Below, one piece after another: positions 26,166-34,647 of a stretch of DNA of 64,000 nt. The first letter of the stretch is position 1. Each line of letters starts with the position of its first letter. The position numbers were made by a program, and so were the translations under genes. Source of the stretch: Bacillus niameyensis (GTDB taxonomy: Bacteria; Bacillota; Bacilli; Bacillales; Bacillaceae_C); contig NZ_LN831197.1 of assembly GCF_001375535.1 (NCBI RefSeq), positions 2,286,535-2,350,534 of the forward strand. Reading direction: 5' to 3'. The notes beneath the pieces are model-generated. The model was not told where the DNA came from. It saw only the letters and a list, made by a program, of their open reading frames with translations, and ran no database searches.

Positions 26166-26289
26166 GTGGAATTTATTATACGGATTATTAATTCTTTTAT
26201 TGTTGCTCTCCCTCGTTGTAATTCCCAAAATCACTATTCATGTTTTAAACGAAACAAAAGGGAAAATTATTTTTGTGCAATCAAGATAA
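26152..26289 (+). CDS. 45-residue single-helix membrane protein overlapping the kinase gene
   Basis: Starts at an ATG inside the last codons of the kinase gene, in another frame, with AGGTGGTG 10 nt upstream, and stops just before the TTACAA box of the next promoter. The product has a basic N-terminus (MRRSKW), one strong helix (about 9-27) and a short tail, ITIHVLNETKGKIIFV. The tail vaguely resembles the start of DUF1850 proteins, which would make it a truncated relic; it could equally be a small regulator of the kinase. No homolog is certain. Confidence 0.5.
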   Translation: MRRSKWNLLYGLLILLLLLSLVVIPKITIHVLNETKGKIIFVQSR

Positions 26290-26293
26290 AAAA

Positions 26294-26347
26294 TTACAAT
26301 CTGCTTACAATTCGATGAATTCTTGTTGCCTGTTTACCCCTTATAAT
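26294..26347 (+). promoter_or_regulatory. Response-regulator-dependent promoter of the DUF6034-like lipoprotein
   Basis: TTACAATCTGC-TTACAATTCG direct repeat (11-bp period, cores 26294 and 26305), followed 48 nt after the first core by consensus TATAAT (26342-26347). No good -35 hexamer, as expected for activator dependence. Spacing is identical to that at 24037-24090. Confidence 0.65.
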
Positions 26348-26373
26348 AACAGCAATTACTAGGAAATGAGGAA

Positions 26374-27795
26374 ATGAGGATGAAAAAGAAATTAATAACT
26401 TCTATTATAACGGTAACTTTCCTAGCGGGCTGTCAGGCAACCCCCGAAAATCCTGTCGTGATACAAAAGGATACCGAGCAGATGGTAAATGTGGCGAAAA
26501 CTAATCAAAATAATAAAAAGTTAACTGAAATGTTGAATGCACCAGCTACGCTGCAAACATCTGTTACGGATAAAAGTGGCAATGTGGTGGTTAATGCCAA
26601 TGCCGAAGTGGTTGTTCCAGATGTTGAAGGAATTCCAACAGTAAGAGTGGCAAAACATCCTTTTACACAAGAAGAAGCGAACAAAATACTAGATTATTTT
26701 ATCGGGGACAATGAACTGATCGATGAGAATTCTATCTTCAGCACCACTTACACAGAACAGCTTATCCAATGGAAGGCGGAATTAGCGCAGGAGAAAAACG
26801 AAGCTAAGCGGGATCAGCTAGCTATGAATATTGAAAAACTAGAGGAAATGGGAATTACGGAAACTCCAAAAGAAGTAACATCTGTTGCCAAAACATTTGA
26901 ACAGGACGAAATGGGCGGGGAAAGTATAAAAGGGATCTCCCATCATAATAGCAACTACAATTATATCGAAATAATCAATAACCCTGCTGAAAATAATTAT
27001 CGTGTTTTTTATTCGAAAGAACAAAAAGGCTACGCTATTTCAGAAGGTTACTACTTCAATGAAGGTCTGAAGATAAACTTCGAAAAAAGCGGCTTAGATT
27101 CCGCTATTATGAAACAATTAACACTTTCTCTAACAAAGGAGGAAGCAATAGAACTTGCCACGGATCTTATATCTCAGCTAGGCATTCAAGATATGGTTTT
27201 ATCTTCCTTTGAAATGGTTTCTGGCAGTGCGACACTTCAGGGTGGACCTGTAGATACTCAAGAAAGAAAAGCTTATCGTCTAGAATATGTACGTTCAATC
27301 AACGGCATTCCCATTACCTTTACTAGTAACGGAGTTGAGACTGATTATGAAACAGATAATACTACAGGAGAGAAAGTTGCTGTCGGTTGGCCAAATGAAA
27401 CCGTCCATTTTATTATCGATGACACTGGTATTGTTGAATTTAGTTGGCTCTCACCATACGAGCTTGGCGAAACTGTGACGGAAAATACGACTGTCAAATC
27501 GTTTGCTGATATCCAGGATGTATTTGAAAAAATGAGCCTGATCACACATGCCTATCCTGGGGAGGATGGAGCAAAAACAACGCTCGATATTTCAAAGGCA
27601 CAATTAGGATTAATGCGAATTAATGAAAAAAATAACTCAGATACAGCTTTACTAATTCCTGTATGGGACTACTTCGGAACATTAACATACGATAACGAAG
27701 ATGACGAGCCCTATATTGACACAGACCTTCTCAATAGTCGGCTAACTATCAACGCTATTGACGGATCCATTATTAATAGAAGATTAGGTTATTAA
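26374..27795 (+). CDS. DUF6034-like lipoprotein
   Basis: 473 residues. Lipoprotein signal with lipobox LAGC (Cys20) followed by QATPENPVVI; the mature part has a VVVNANAEVVVPDVEGIPTV region and repeated PepSY-like alpha/beta stretches. The N-terminal pattern (CQATPE-x-PVV, later PDV-x5-V-x-V) is what I recall for DUF6034 lipoproteins of Firmicutes found beside two-component and ABC genes. Exposed on the outer membrane face; role unknown, possibly ligand capture or signalling to the kinase. Either of two ATGs two codons apart may be used. A strong terminator follows, so much of its transcription should stop before the ABC genes. Confidence 0.75.
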   Translation: MRMKKKLITSIITVTFLAGCQATPENPVVIQKDTEQMVNVAKTNQNNKKLTEMLNAPATLQTSVTDKSGNVVVNANAEVVVPDVEGIPTVRVAKHPFTQEEANKILDYFIGDNELIDENSIFSTTYTEQLIQWKAELAQEKNEAKRDQLAMNIEKLEEMGITETPKEVTSVAKTFEQDEMGGESIKGISHHNSNYNYIEIINNPAENNYRVFYSKEQKGYAISEGYYFNEGLKINFEKSGLDSAIMKQLTLSLTKEEAIELATDLISQLGIQDMVLSSFEMVSGSATLQGGPVDTQERKAYRLEYVRSINGIPITFTSNGVETDYETDNTTGEKVAVGWPNETVHFIIDDTGIVEFSWLSPYELGETVTENTTVKSFADIQDVFEKMSLITHAYPGEDGAKTTLDISKAQLGLMRINEKNNSDTALLIPVWDYFGTLTYDNEDDEPYIDTDLLNSRLTINAIDGSIINRRLGY

Positions 27796-27805
27796 ATGTG
27801 TGAAC

Positions 27806-27836
27806 ACAGGCATGATTATGCCATGCCTGTTTTTTT
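27806..27836 (+). terminator. Intrinsic terminator between the lipoprotein and ABC genes
   Basis: ACAGGCATG / CATGCCTGT stem, 7-nt loop, seven T; 11 nt after the lipoprotein stop. Ratio of lipoprotein to transporter would be set by read-through here. Confidence 0.85.
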
Positions 27837-27888
27837 ACGGCCATTTTTCTTTCCTTTCCATTTATTACGGCCAAAAAGGATGAGATCC

Positions 27889-28656
27889 ATGAATAAATAT
27901 GTTCTTACATCAGATATTCAGCGCGCACTTACAGGAAGGGGCTTTCTCATCGGTATAGCCAGCATGATCATCGTCATTACCTTCTCCTCGATCGAGGATT
28001 TTATTGAGATCATACGAAATCCTCTCCCTTTGGAAAATGGCTACCACGGACAATTGATTATGACCGCTTTATCTTCGGATACGATAACACTTGCACTTCC
28101 TATTCTGTCCGCGCTTCCCTTTACAACCGCCTTTGTGGACGATGTCAAAAGTGGTTTTATAAAGCAATTTTTGTACCGCTCTGGCAGGTCGTCCTACATA
28201 TCAGGGAAGCTGTTAGCCTGTGGATTATCAGGGGGAATGGTGTTATTTCTCGGAATTCTAATTACATACGGACTCTTCATGCTTATGTTCATGCCGATGG
28301 AGTTAGCGATCGATGTGACAGAAATTTCTCAGCCCTATTTTTCAAAAATTGTACCGAAGTTATTATTGCTGTTTTTCATAGGAGCCTTTTTATCACTTTT
28401 CGGATTTACGCTCGCCGCCTTGACGATGAACAAATATATAGCATATGCTTCACCTTTTATATTCTATTATTTGCTCATCATTTTGAAAGAGCGATATTTT
28501 GATAGTTTATATGTTCTTTACCCGAAAGAATGGCTATTCCCCTCGGAAGTTTGGATGTTCGGACATTACGGGGTCATCATACTCCTTTCCATTTTAATAG
28601 CGGTAGTAAGTTTAATCTTTACAGTTGTGGCACAAAGGAGGATTGCCCATGTTTAG
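27889..28656 (+). CDS. ABC-2-type permease subunit
   Basis: 255 residues with six hydrophobic segments (about 20-38, 65-85, 100-125, 145-170, 185-205, 225-250), the usual topology of short ABC-2 permeases such as those of lantibiotic-immunity transporters. Start at the ATG with AAAGGA 8 nt upstream; an open frame of 31 codons before it runs through the terminator and is not coding. Overlaps the next permease gene by 8 nt. Partner of the second permease and of the ATPase at 29543. Confidence 0.8.
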   Translation: MNKYVLTSDIQRALTGRGFLIGIASMIIVITFSSIEDFIEIIRNPLPLENGYHGQLIMTALSSDTITLALPILSALPFTTAFVDDVKSGFIKQFLYRSGRSSYISGKLLACGLSGGMVLFLGILITYGLFMLMFMPMELAIDVTEISQPYFSKIVPKLLLLFFIGAFLSLFGFTLAALTMNKYIAYASPFIFYYLLIILKERYFDSLYVLYPKEWLFPSEVWMFGHYGVIILLSILIAVVSLIFTVVAQRRIAHV

Positions 28657-29539
28657 ACAGATTGTCTCCGTTGCCGCTTATAATTTTCGGCAGTGGCACC
28701 GAAATCCGCGTATTTTTATTACTTTTACGTTAGCATTCATTCTTTGTTTTCTATTATCGGATAAAGCTGTGCGTTTTGCGAATGAATATGGAACGATTAT
28801 GCAAATCTTGGAACCGTTCATCTGGACATTTGGAGATAGTCAATCCATTTTGCTTTCTTCCCTGTTATTAATGTTGCTTTTTGCCGATATGCCATTCATC
28901 AGTACAGGCACACCCTTTTACTTAATGCGAATCAATCGTAAAATTTGGCTTTGCGGACAAGCGGTCTATATTGTGCTTGCGACTACAATCTACATGATCT
29001 TTATTTTGCTCTCTACCTCATTAGTTAGCATGAATCATTCTTTTATCGGCAATATGTGGAGCGAAACAGCGGCAATCTTAGGTTATTCAGGTGCTGGTGA
29101 GGCAGTTGCCCTTCCTGCCTTTGTAAAAACATTGGAAATGAGTACCCCTTATCAGGTCGCACCGACAATTTTTTTGCTAATGCTTCTTTACACGCTGCTT
29201 ATGGTGTTTATTATGCTAACTTTTACAATTTACAAGGGGCAGTTAAGCGGAGTGATAAGCGTGCTTATTTTCAACCTGTTCGGATTCCTGTTAAATCCTG
29301 CGCTTCTACAAACTCTATTCCAGTTATCTGAACAATATATGTATAAAGCAAATGTGGCTCTAGGTTGGATCTCCCCTCTCAATCACGCCACCTATCATAT
29401 GCATAATTTCGGGTACGACTTATTGCCCCGTCTCTGGCAAACTTATCTTATTTTTGTCGTATTGATTGGATTTTGTTTTATTTGCGCACTTAGATCAATA
29501 CGAAAATTCAATTTTAACTTTACTGGAACGGAGGGATAA
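28649..29539 (+). CDS. ABC-2-type permease subunit, second
   Basis: 296 residues with about six to seven membrane segments and a cytoplasmic N-terminus (MFRQIVSVAAYNFRQWHRNP). ATG behind a perfect AAAGGAGG, inside the end of the previous gene (8-nt overlap), so the two permeases are translationally linked. Likely heterodimer partner of the 255-residue permease. No close named family is recognised. Confidence 0.8.
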   Translation: MFRQIVSVAAYNFRQWHRNPRIFITFTLAFILCFLLSDKAVRFANEYGTIMQILEPFIWTFGDSQSILLSSLLLMLLFADMPFISTGTPFYLMRINRKIWLCGQAVYIVLATTIYMIFILLSTSLVSMNHSFIGNMWSETAAILGYSGAGEAVALPAFVKTLEMSTPYQVAPTIFLLMLLYTLLMVFIMLTFTIYKGQLSGVISVLIFNLFGFLLNPALLQTLFQLSEQYMYKANVALGWISPLNHATYHMHNFGYDLLPRLWQTYLIFVVLIGFCFICALRSIRKFNFNFTGTEG

Positions 29540-29542
29540 AAG

Positions 29543-30184
29543 TTGAATGTAGCGATTAAAGTTCAAAATGTTAGCAAAAGCTTTGGCGATGAAACGGTCT
29601 TATCTAATGTTTCTCATGATTTTGAGGAAGGCAAGATCCATGGCATTGTTGGAAATAACGGGAGTGGAAAAACGGTCCTTATGAAATGTATTTGTGGCTT
29701 CCTTTTACCAAATAAAGGAGAAATCTACGTCCAATACAAGCAGGTTGGAAAAGAGATTGACTTCCCTAAAAATATGGGGATCATCATTGAAACTCCCGGT
29801 TTCTTGCCTAACTATTCAGGTTTAAAAAATTTACAAATCCTTGCTTCCCTCAATAAAAAGATTGATCGTCAAGCAATCGCGAAGACTATCCGCAGAGTTG
29901 GGCTTGATCCAACGCTGAAAAAGCCGGTGAGCAAATATTCACTTGGTATGCGGCAACGTCTTGGCATTGCCCAAGCGATTATGGAAAACCCCGCTATTCT
30001 TATTTTAGATGAACCTTTTAATGGATTAGACAAAAATGGTGTAGCGCAAATCCATCAGCTTATTAAAGGATTACGAGAACAAGGAAAAACGATTCTGCTC
30101 GCTAGTCATAACCAGCTCGACATTGATGAGTTATGTGACACAGTTTGTGAAATGGATGCAGGTGTCATTACGGTGGTGAGATGA
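29543..30184 (+). CDS. ABC transporter ATP-binding protein
   Basis: 213 residues. Walker A GNNGSGKT, a signature loop YSLGMRQR (second Gly of LSGGQ kept, as in BcrA/lantibiotic ATPases), Walker B AILILDEPF and H-loop ASHN are intact, so the protein should be active. Start is TTG with GGAGGG 7 nt upstream. Stop overlaps the next gene start. It should energise the two preceding permeases, forming an export or immunity-type complex. Confidence 0.88.
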   Translation: MNVAIKVQNVSKSFGDETVLSNVSHDFEEGKIHGIVGNNGSGKTVLMKCICGFLLPNKGEIYVQYKQVGKEIDFPKNMGIIIETPGFLPNYSGLKNLQILASLNKKIDRQAIAKTIRRVGLDPTLKKPVSKYSLGMRQRLGIAQAIMENPAILILDEPFNGLDKNGVAQIHQLIKGLREQGKTILLASHNQLDIDELCDTVCEMDAGVITVVR

Positions 30185-30846
30185 TGAAAGAGGTTATTCG
30201 ATTGGAAAATGTCGTAACAGTTTCTAGTCGCGTACACCTTAACGATGTGAGCCTTTCTGTATTAAAGGGTGAAAAAATAGAGATTTACGGTCAACCTGAC
30301 AGTGGGAAAGAGACACTAATTAAACTAATTACTGGTATGGAGTACCCGAGCACTGGAAAAGTGTATGTACACGGAAAAGCTGTACATCAAATGAGGGCGG
30401 ATACTGCTGCGGTCATGCGCGGTAAATTTTTTGGGATTGTACGACAAGACCCGCATTTTATATCTAATTTGACGACATGGGAAAACATTGCTCTTCCATT
30501 AATGATCCAAAGTGTTCCTAGAGCGAAAAGAAAAAAGGCAGCATTAGAACTACTTAACCAATTCCATTTAGACTATGTCGCTCACGTTTACCCCAAACAG
30601 CTATCTATATTTGAAATGCAGATGGCTGCAATGGCACGTGCATTTGTTACAAAACCTAAAATTCTATTATTCGATGAAATAACAGCACATTTTTCTAAAA
30701 AGGAGGCAGGACATTTGCTGGAGACTTTAAGCTCCCTATCTGCTTTCAATGAGGCAACCGTTATTTATTTTACGACAATAAAAAATAGCGCTTCCTTTGC
30801 TACTAGACATTTTGTGTTATATGACGGAATGATTTGGGAGGAATAA
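30181..30846 (+). CDS. Degenerate LolD/MacB-like ABC ATPase
   Basis: 221 residues with the fold and length of LolD/MacB-type ATPases (LTTWENIALPL is the usual LTVxENVxLPL). Key catalytic motifs are changed: Walker A reads GQPDSGKET, with Glu44 where Ser/Thr should bind magnesium; the signature is LSIFE instead of LSGGE (141-145); the proline after the Walker B DE is Ile; the H-loop histidine is lost (YFTTIKNSAS). Asp165 and Glu166 remain. The frame is uninterrupted and has a good start, so this looks like a selected non-hydrolysing or weakly active subunit, not a decaying gene. Probable partner: the FtsX/MacB-like permease at 32308. Confidence 0.8.
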   Translation: MMKEVIRLENVVTVSSRVHLNDVSLSVLKGEKIEIYGQPDSGKETLIKLITGMEYPSTGKVYVHGKAVHQMRADTAAVMRGKFFGIVRQDPHFISNLTTWENIALPLMIQSVPRAKRKKAALELLNQFHLDYVAHVYPKQLSIFEMQMAAMARAFVTKPKILLFDEITAHFSKKEAGHLLETLSSLSAFNEATVIYFTTIKNSASFATRHFVLYDGMIWEE

Positions 30847-30848
30847 AC

Positions 30849-32321
30849 ATGAAAAAAAGAAGCTTGCTCCTAACAATAATCCTGCTCTTTACCTTGATGG
30901 TCCCTATGGTGACATTGGCAGAGAGCGCCAATGAAACACCACTGGAAACTGAGGAAATTGCGTCTGACAACCAGAACGAAAAAACTCCTACTACTCAAGA
31001 GGAGACTGGAACTTTTAATCTAGCGATAGATGATAAACATGTTTATGAAGGGATGGATAAAGCGTATCAAAATGGCTATTCCCCACAAGTGAAAAACGGG
31101 ATCGCCACGATCGTTCTCCCTCTTATTACGAAGGACACCATAAAGGAGAACACCATTACAGTTACACCAAATCTTGGAGATCCAGCTTCATCTCCGTTCA
31201 CGTTTAAAAACTATCAGAAGAAGGTCAGTTTAAAGAAGAATAAAGTGAATAAAGGAGCAGCAACGATCTCTTCCTATCTTATTCGATTTGACTTGGCGCT
31301 TTCTTCAGCTAGAATGAATGGCGTTTATCCAGTGGAGATTCAAATAGAAGCTGAGGCCGAAACTGGCAACCAAATCCAGCAATCCTTTACTTCCTATATA
31401 ACCATTACGGATGGGAAAAATCCGAATATAGAAGAGCCGCCACCAGTCGAGGAAAAGCCTGCTCCGCAACCGAAAGTAGTCATTAGCAGCGTAGATACAC
31501 CTCCCATTACAGCAGGCGAATCTTTCACACTTAATGTAACTCTAAAAAATACAAGTGAAACACAAAATATCCAAAACATGACTGTGACGGCAACGGTCGA
31601 TTCCCCTCACTTTTTATTGCAAAATAATAGTGATACATCTTACATCGCTAATCTTGGAAAAGGTCAAACTACTGATCTATCACTAACTTATAAGACTGAT
31701 TTGGAAACACCAGCACAACAGTACAACCTCGCTTTTTCAATTGCCTATGAAAATAGTGAGGCAACTGCTTTTACCTCTACAGGAACTGTGCCCGTTTCAG
31801 TGAGCCAACCTTTGCGAGTGGCGATTGAAGGACCTCAAGTGGCGGAGCAAGTAAATGCAGGTGATACGATTCCCCTGTCGATGCAAGTGATGAATTTAGG
31901 GCGGAGTATGATTTATAACGTTCGATTTATTATCAATGGTCCAGGCCTTATTCCTTCTGGTACTGGTTTCATTGGAAATATGGAAGCTGGAACTGCCCAA
32001 TCAAGCGAGATTGATATATTCGTGGGGACTAAAGACATGACAGAAGGTTTCGAAGGGGATGATAAGTATGGAGAAACAAACGGTATCCTTACTCTTATTT
32101 ATGAAGATGGGACAGGAAAGGAACATTCGCAAGAAACAGAGTTTTCAACAATAATCAATAAACCGGTACTGAATGAAGTAGCTGCTGAACAGGAACAACA
32201 GCCAGAAAAAGCGAGTCAATGGTGGATATCCATCACGATCGGCGGGACGATCATAATAGGGTTCACAGCTTTTCTTCTGTGGCGCAATCGGCGCTTGGTG
32301 AAACAAAATGAAGAGTTTTGA
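30849..32321 (+). CDS. Secreted membrane-anchored CARDB-like (COG1361-type) protein
   Basis: 490 residues. Signal peptide (1-24, ending VTLA), a Glu/Thr-rich linker, a first domain (about 55-190), a Pro-rich linker (IEEPPPVEEKPAPQPK), two repeated immunoglobulin-like CARDB/NPCBM-type domains (SVDTPPITAGESFTLNVTLK; VNAGDTIPLSMQVMNLGR) and a C-terminal helix (about 458-478) with a basic tail. Start chosen with GGGAGG 7 nt upstream. Overlaps the permease gene by 14 nt. It resembles the COG1361 S-layer-like proteins coded beside MacB-type transporters and may act as the external adaptor. Confidence 0.75.
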   Translation: MKKRSLLLTIILLFTLMVPMVTLAESANETPLETEEIASDNQNEKTPTTQEETGTFNLAIDDKHVYEGMDKAYQNGYSPQVKNGIATIVLPLITKDTIKENTITVTPNLGDPASSPFTFKNYQKKVSLKKNKVNKGAATISSYLIRFDLALSSARMNGVYPVEIQIEAEAETGNQIQQSFTSYITITDGKNPNIEEPPPVEEKPAPQPKVVISSVDTPPITAGESFTLNVTLKNTSETQNIQNMTVTATVDSPHFLLQNNSDTSYIANLGKGQTTDLSLTYKTDLETPAQQYNLAFSIAYENSEATAFTSTGTVPVSVSQPLRVAIEGPQVAEQVNAGDTIPLSMQVMNLGRSMIYNVRFIINGPGLIPSGTGFIGNMEAGTAQSSEIDIFVGTKDMTEGFEGDDKYGETNGILTLIYEDGTGKEHSQETEFSTIINKPVLNEVAAEQEQQPEKASQWWISITIGGTIIIGFTAFLLWRNRRLVKQNEEF

Positions 32322-33402
32322 CCTTTTAAGGATTGCTTTAAAAATGGTTAAAGGTAAGTGGTGGGGGTTCGTAATTTTATGTATGGCCATCAGTATGTTT
32401 AGCTTTTGTTTCACAGGAAAGACGCTGTTCGCTGTGAAACAAGAAAAATCCCTTCCCTATGAACTTACTATTTCAGCAGGCAGCAATACCGAATTAAACG
32501 ACAGCAATATAAATAAAATAGGAGAAATACCTTACGTAACAGCCGTAACGCCTTTAATAGCCTTCCCTGCTATTCTTAAAATTGGAAAGAAAGAAGAACA
32601 AGCTACACTTACTGGGATTAACGCTAATTATGTAGATGAGACATTTATACAAGGTGCGATTTTTCCAAATACAAGCGCAATGCCCTATATTATGGTGAAT
32701 GATGTCTTTCAGAAGCAATTTTACAATATAGATGAAGATACAGACGCAATCGATTTAGTGAATAGTAGTATTTCTATACAGCTTAGCGAAACAGATCGGC
32801 CAACCCAAGCAAAAATACATGGAATATTTTCTGATGAACAAGTAAAAGAACCGACTCTATTTGTTAGTTTATCTGTCGCCAAAGAAATGCTGCGTAAAAG
32901 CGGACAGAACGCCGCCTATACGGAAGCTCGTGTGCGCGTAACGAACATCGATGATACCGAAAACGTTGTTAAATCTGTCGAAGCACTTGGATTTACTGTT
33001 ACAAATATGGATGAGGAAACACAAATGCTGTGGGAATCGAAGTTAAAAGAAGTGAATTACTTGCTCATCATTGGCCTATTTAGCTTGTTCCAAGCAAGTG
33101 CATGGATTGTGGCTTGCAAACGACTATTTCTTCTTGAGCAAAAAAAGATATTGGCCATGTTTCAATGGCTAGGAATGAAAAGAAGAGATTTGAATTCATT
33201 ATTTTTGATTCAAACTCTCACCCTTGTCTCAGTCGGCATAGCCATTGGACTTTTCGTATGTTTTTCTCTACCCTTGTTTCTTCCAAAGGAATACGGAGGA
33301 ATCTTTTTACAAAAGGTGCCGTTTGAAATTGTCATGATTAGTGTGATGATTGGACTGTTCATTGCTATTTTATCTTCTATTAGGACCGTAAAGGGAGCTT
33401 AG
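32308..33402 (+). CDS. FtsX/MacB-like permease
   Basis: 364 residues. One N-terminal helix (about 20-38), an extracytoplasmic domain of about 210 residues with MacB-core features (LTISAGSNTELND, VTAVTPLIAFPAILKIGKKE), then three C-terminal helices (about 253-272, 300-325, 338-358). This 1+3 topology is that of MacB/FtsX mechanotransmission permeases. ATG lies within the previous gene. Together with the degenerate ATPase and the CARDB-like protein it would form a second transporter complex in the cluster. Ends at a hairpin before a convergent gene. Confidence 0.8.
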   Translation: MKSFDLLRIALKMVKGKWWGFVILCMAISMFSFCFTGKTLFAVKQEKSLPYELTISAGSNTELNDSNINKIGEIPYVTAVTPLIAFPAILKIGKKEEQATLTGINANYVDETFIQGAIFPNTSAMPYIMVNDVFQKQFYNIDEDTDAIDLVNSSISIQLSETDRPTQAKIHGIFSDEQVKEPTLFVSLSVAKEMLRKSGQNAAYTEARVRVTNIDDTENVVKSVEALGFTVTNMDEETQMLWESKLKEVNYLLIIGLFSLFQASAWIVACKRLFLLEQKKILAMFQWLGMKRRDLNSLFLIQTLTLVSVGIAIGLFVCFSLPLFLPKEYGGIFLQKVPFEIVMISVMIGLFIAILSSIRTVKGA

Positions 33403-33418
33403 GTTCATTGCCTAAGCT
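33396..33418. terminator. Hairpin between convergent genes
   Basis: 8-bp stem AGCTTAGG / CCTAAGCT around 7 nt, overlapping the permease stop. It lacks a clear T-run on the plus strand, so terminator strength is doubtful. Confidence 0.45.
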
Positions 33419-33419
33419 C

Positions 33420-33992
33420 TTAAACAGGCTGTTTGAACAACTCCTCCATCTCGACACGAAACCCGTCAAGAATTTTCGAATGAATGCTGCCTGTCTCCGT
33501 TTTCATGTCATGCTGTTCATACATTCCATTATCATTTATTGTGTAGACTGTGATCGCTTTGAGCATCGGATTAACAATCCAATATTCTGGGACACCGCAA
33601 TCCATATAGAGGTTCAGTTTCGTGACTAAATCATGGGATTGGTTTGAGGGACTGAGAATTTCAACGATTAATTCAGGCACACCGATATACCTTTCATCAG
33701 TAAAGCCGCTCTTGTCGCAGATAATGCTAATGTCTGGAACGACAATTTTCTTTCCTTTCAATTTATCACTTTCCAACTGAATATCATAAGGGGCGTGGAA
33801 CATCTCGCATGGCTTATTATCGAGAAAGTCCTCTAAAAAACGTTCAAGCCTACGTGAGATTCTCTGGTGTTTTGTCGAAGGTGATGGAGACATATAGACA
33901 ATCCCATCAATATACTCCATTATGGCCTCATTGGTTTCGCGGATTTGAAAAAACTCTTCCACTGATACGTTTCCGTTTTGAGAGAATGTCAT
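33420..33992 (-). CDS. Uma2-family (DUF820) PD-(D/E)XK nuclease-fold protein
   Basis: 190 residues. The Uma2 pattern is clear: MEYIDGIVYMSPSPSTKHQRIS near residue 30, VVPDISIICD (catalytic Asp), VPELIVEILSPSN (Glu), and DLVTKLNLYMDCGVPEYWIV (Lys). Function of these widespread proteins is not settled; a nuclease activity is predicted from the fold. ATG behind GGAGGT-aggact; 28 extra codons upstream are open but lack a site. Single gene between two unrelated operons. Confidence 0.88.
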   Translation of the reverse strand: MTFSQNGNVSVEEFFQIRETNEAIMEYIDGIVYMSPSPSTKHQRISRRLERFLEDFLDNKPCEMFHAPYDIQLESDKLKGKKIVVPDISIICDKSGFTDERYIGVPELIVEILSPSNQSHDLVTKLNLYMDCGVPEYWIVNPMLKAITVYTINDNGMYEQHDMKTETGSIHSKILDGFRVEMEELFKQPV

Positions 33993-34044
33993 AGTCCTAC
34001 CTCCAATAATAATAGGAATTTTTAACGCTTCAATACCTTTATAC

Positions 34045-34647
34045 TCAAATCCAGCCCTTCTCCTGCGCCAATGCAATCGCCTCTATTTTATTTTTCGCTT
34101 CCATTTTCTGGAGAGCCTCTGACATGTAATTGCGTACGGTACCTGCAGATAAAAATAACTGTTTTGCGATTTCTTTATACGTTTTTCCTTCTGCTGCGAG
34201 TCGTAAAACTTCTTGTTCTCGCTCTGTCAGCGGATTATCTTCATGATAAGCATTCATCATCAACTCCGGATCATATTCCCTCTTCCCTTTCACAACTCTC
34301 CGGATCGCTTCGGCAAGCTCTTCAATAGAACCATCTTTTAATAAGTAGCCGTACACCCCCGCCTTCATTGCCCGTTCAAAATAACCTGGACGAGCAAATG
34401 TTGTTAATATAATCACCTTGCAAGAAGAGCCATCTCGTTTCATTTCTTCTGCCACATCAAGACCACTTTTTACGGGCATTTCAATATCCATTAAACAAAC
34501 ATCAGGTTGGAATTCCCTTACTAGTCTTAGCGCTTCCTCCCCGTTCGCCGCTTGCCCGACAATTTCAAAGTCCTCTTCAAACTCGAGTAACGTCCCAAGG
34601 GCTCCTCGTAATATCCGTTGATCTTCCGCAATGACAATTCGAATCAT
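34045..34647 (-). CDS. yvfU: NarL-family response regulator, YvfU-like
   Basis: 200 residues. Acidic pocket Glu8/Asp9, phospho-acceptor Asp54 (VCLMDIEMPVK), Lys at YLLKD, and a LuxR-type helix-turn-helix (LTEREQEVLRLAAEGKTYKE). ATG overlaps the kinase stop in ATGA. Last gene of ATPase-permease-kinase-regulator, the order of B. subtilis yvfRSTU. Proposed site: the TGAC-N4-GTCA palindrome upstream of the ATPase gene. Confidence 0.9.
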   Translation of the reverse strand: MIRIVIAEDQRILRGALGTLLEFEEDFEIVGQAANGEEALRLVREFQPDVCLMDIEMPVKSGLDVAEEMKRDGSSCKVIILTTFARPGYFERAMKAGVYGYLLKDGSIEELAEAIRRVVKGKREYDPELMMNAYHEDNPLTEREQEVLRLAAEGKTYKEIAKQLFLSAGTVRNYMSEALQKMEAKNKIEAIALAQEKGWI

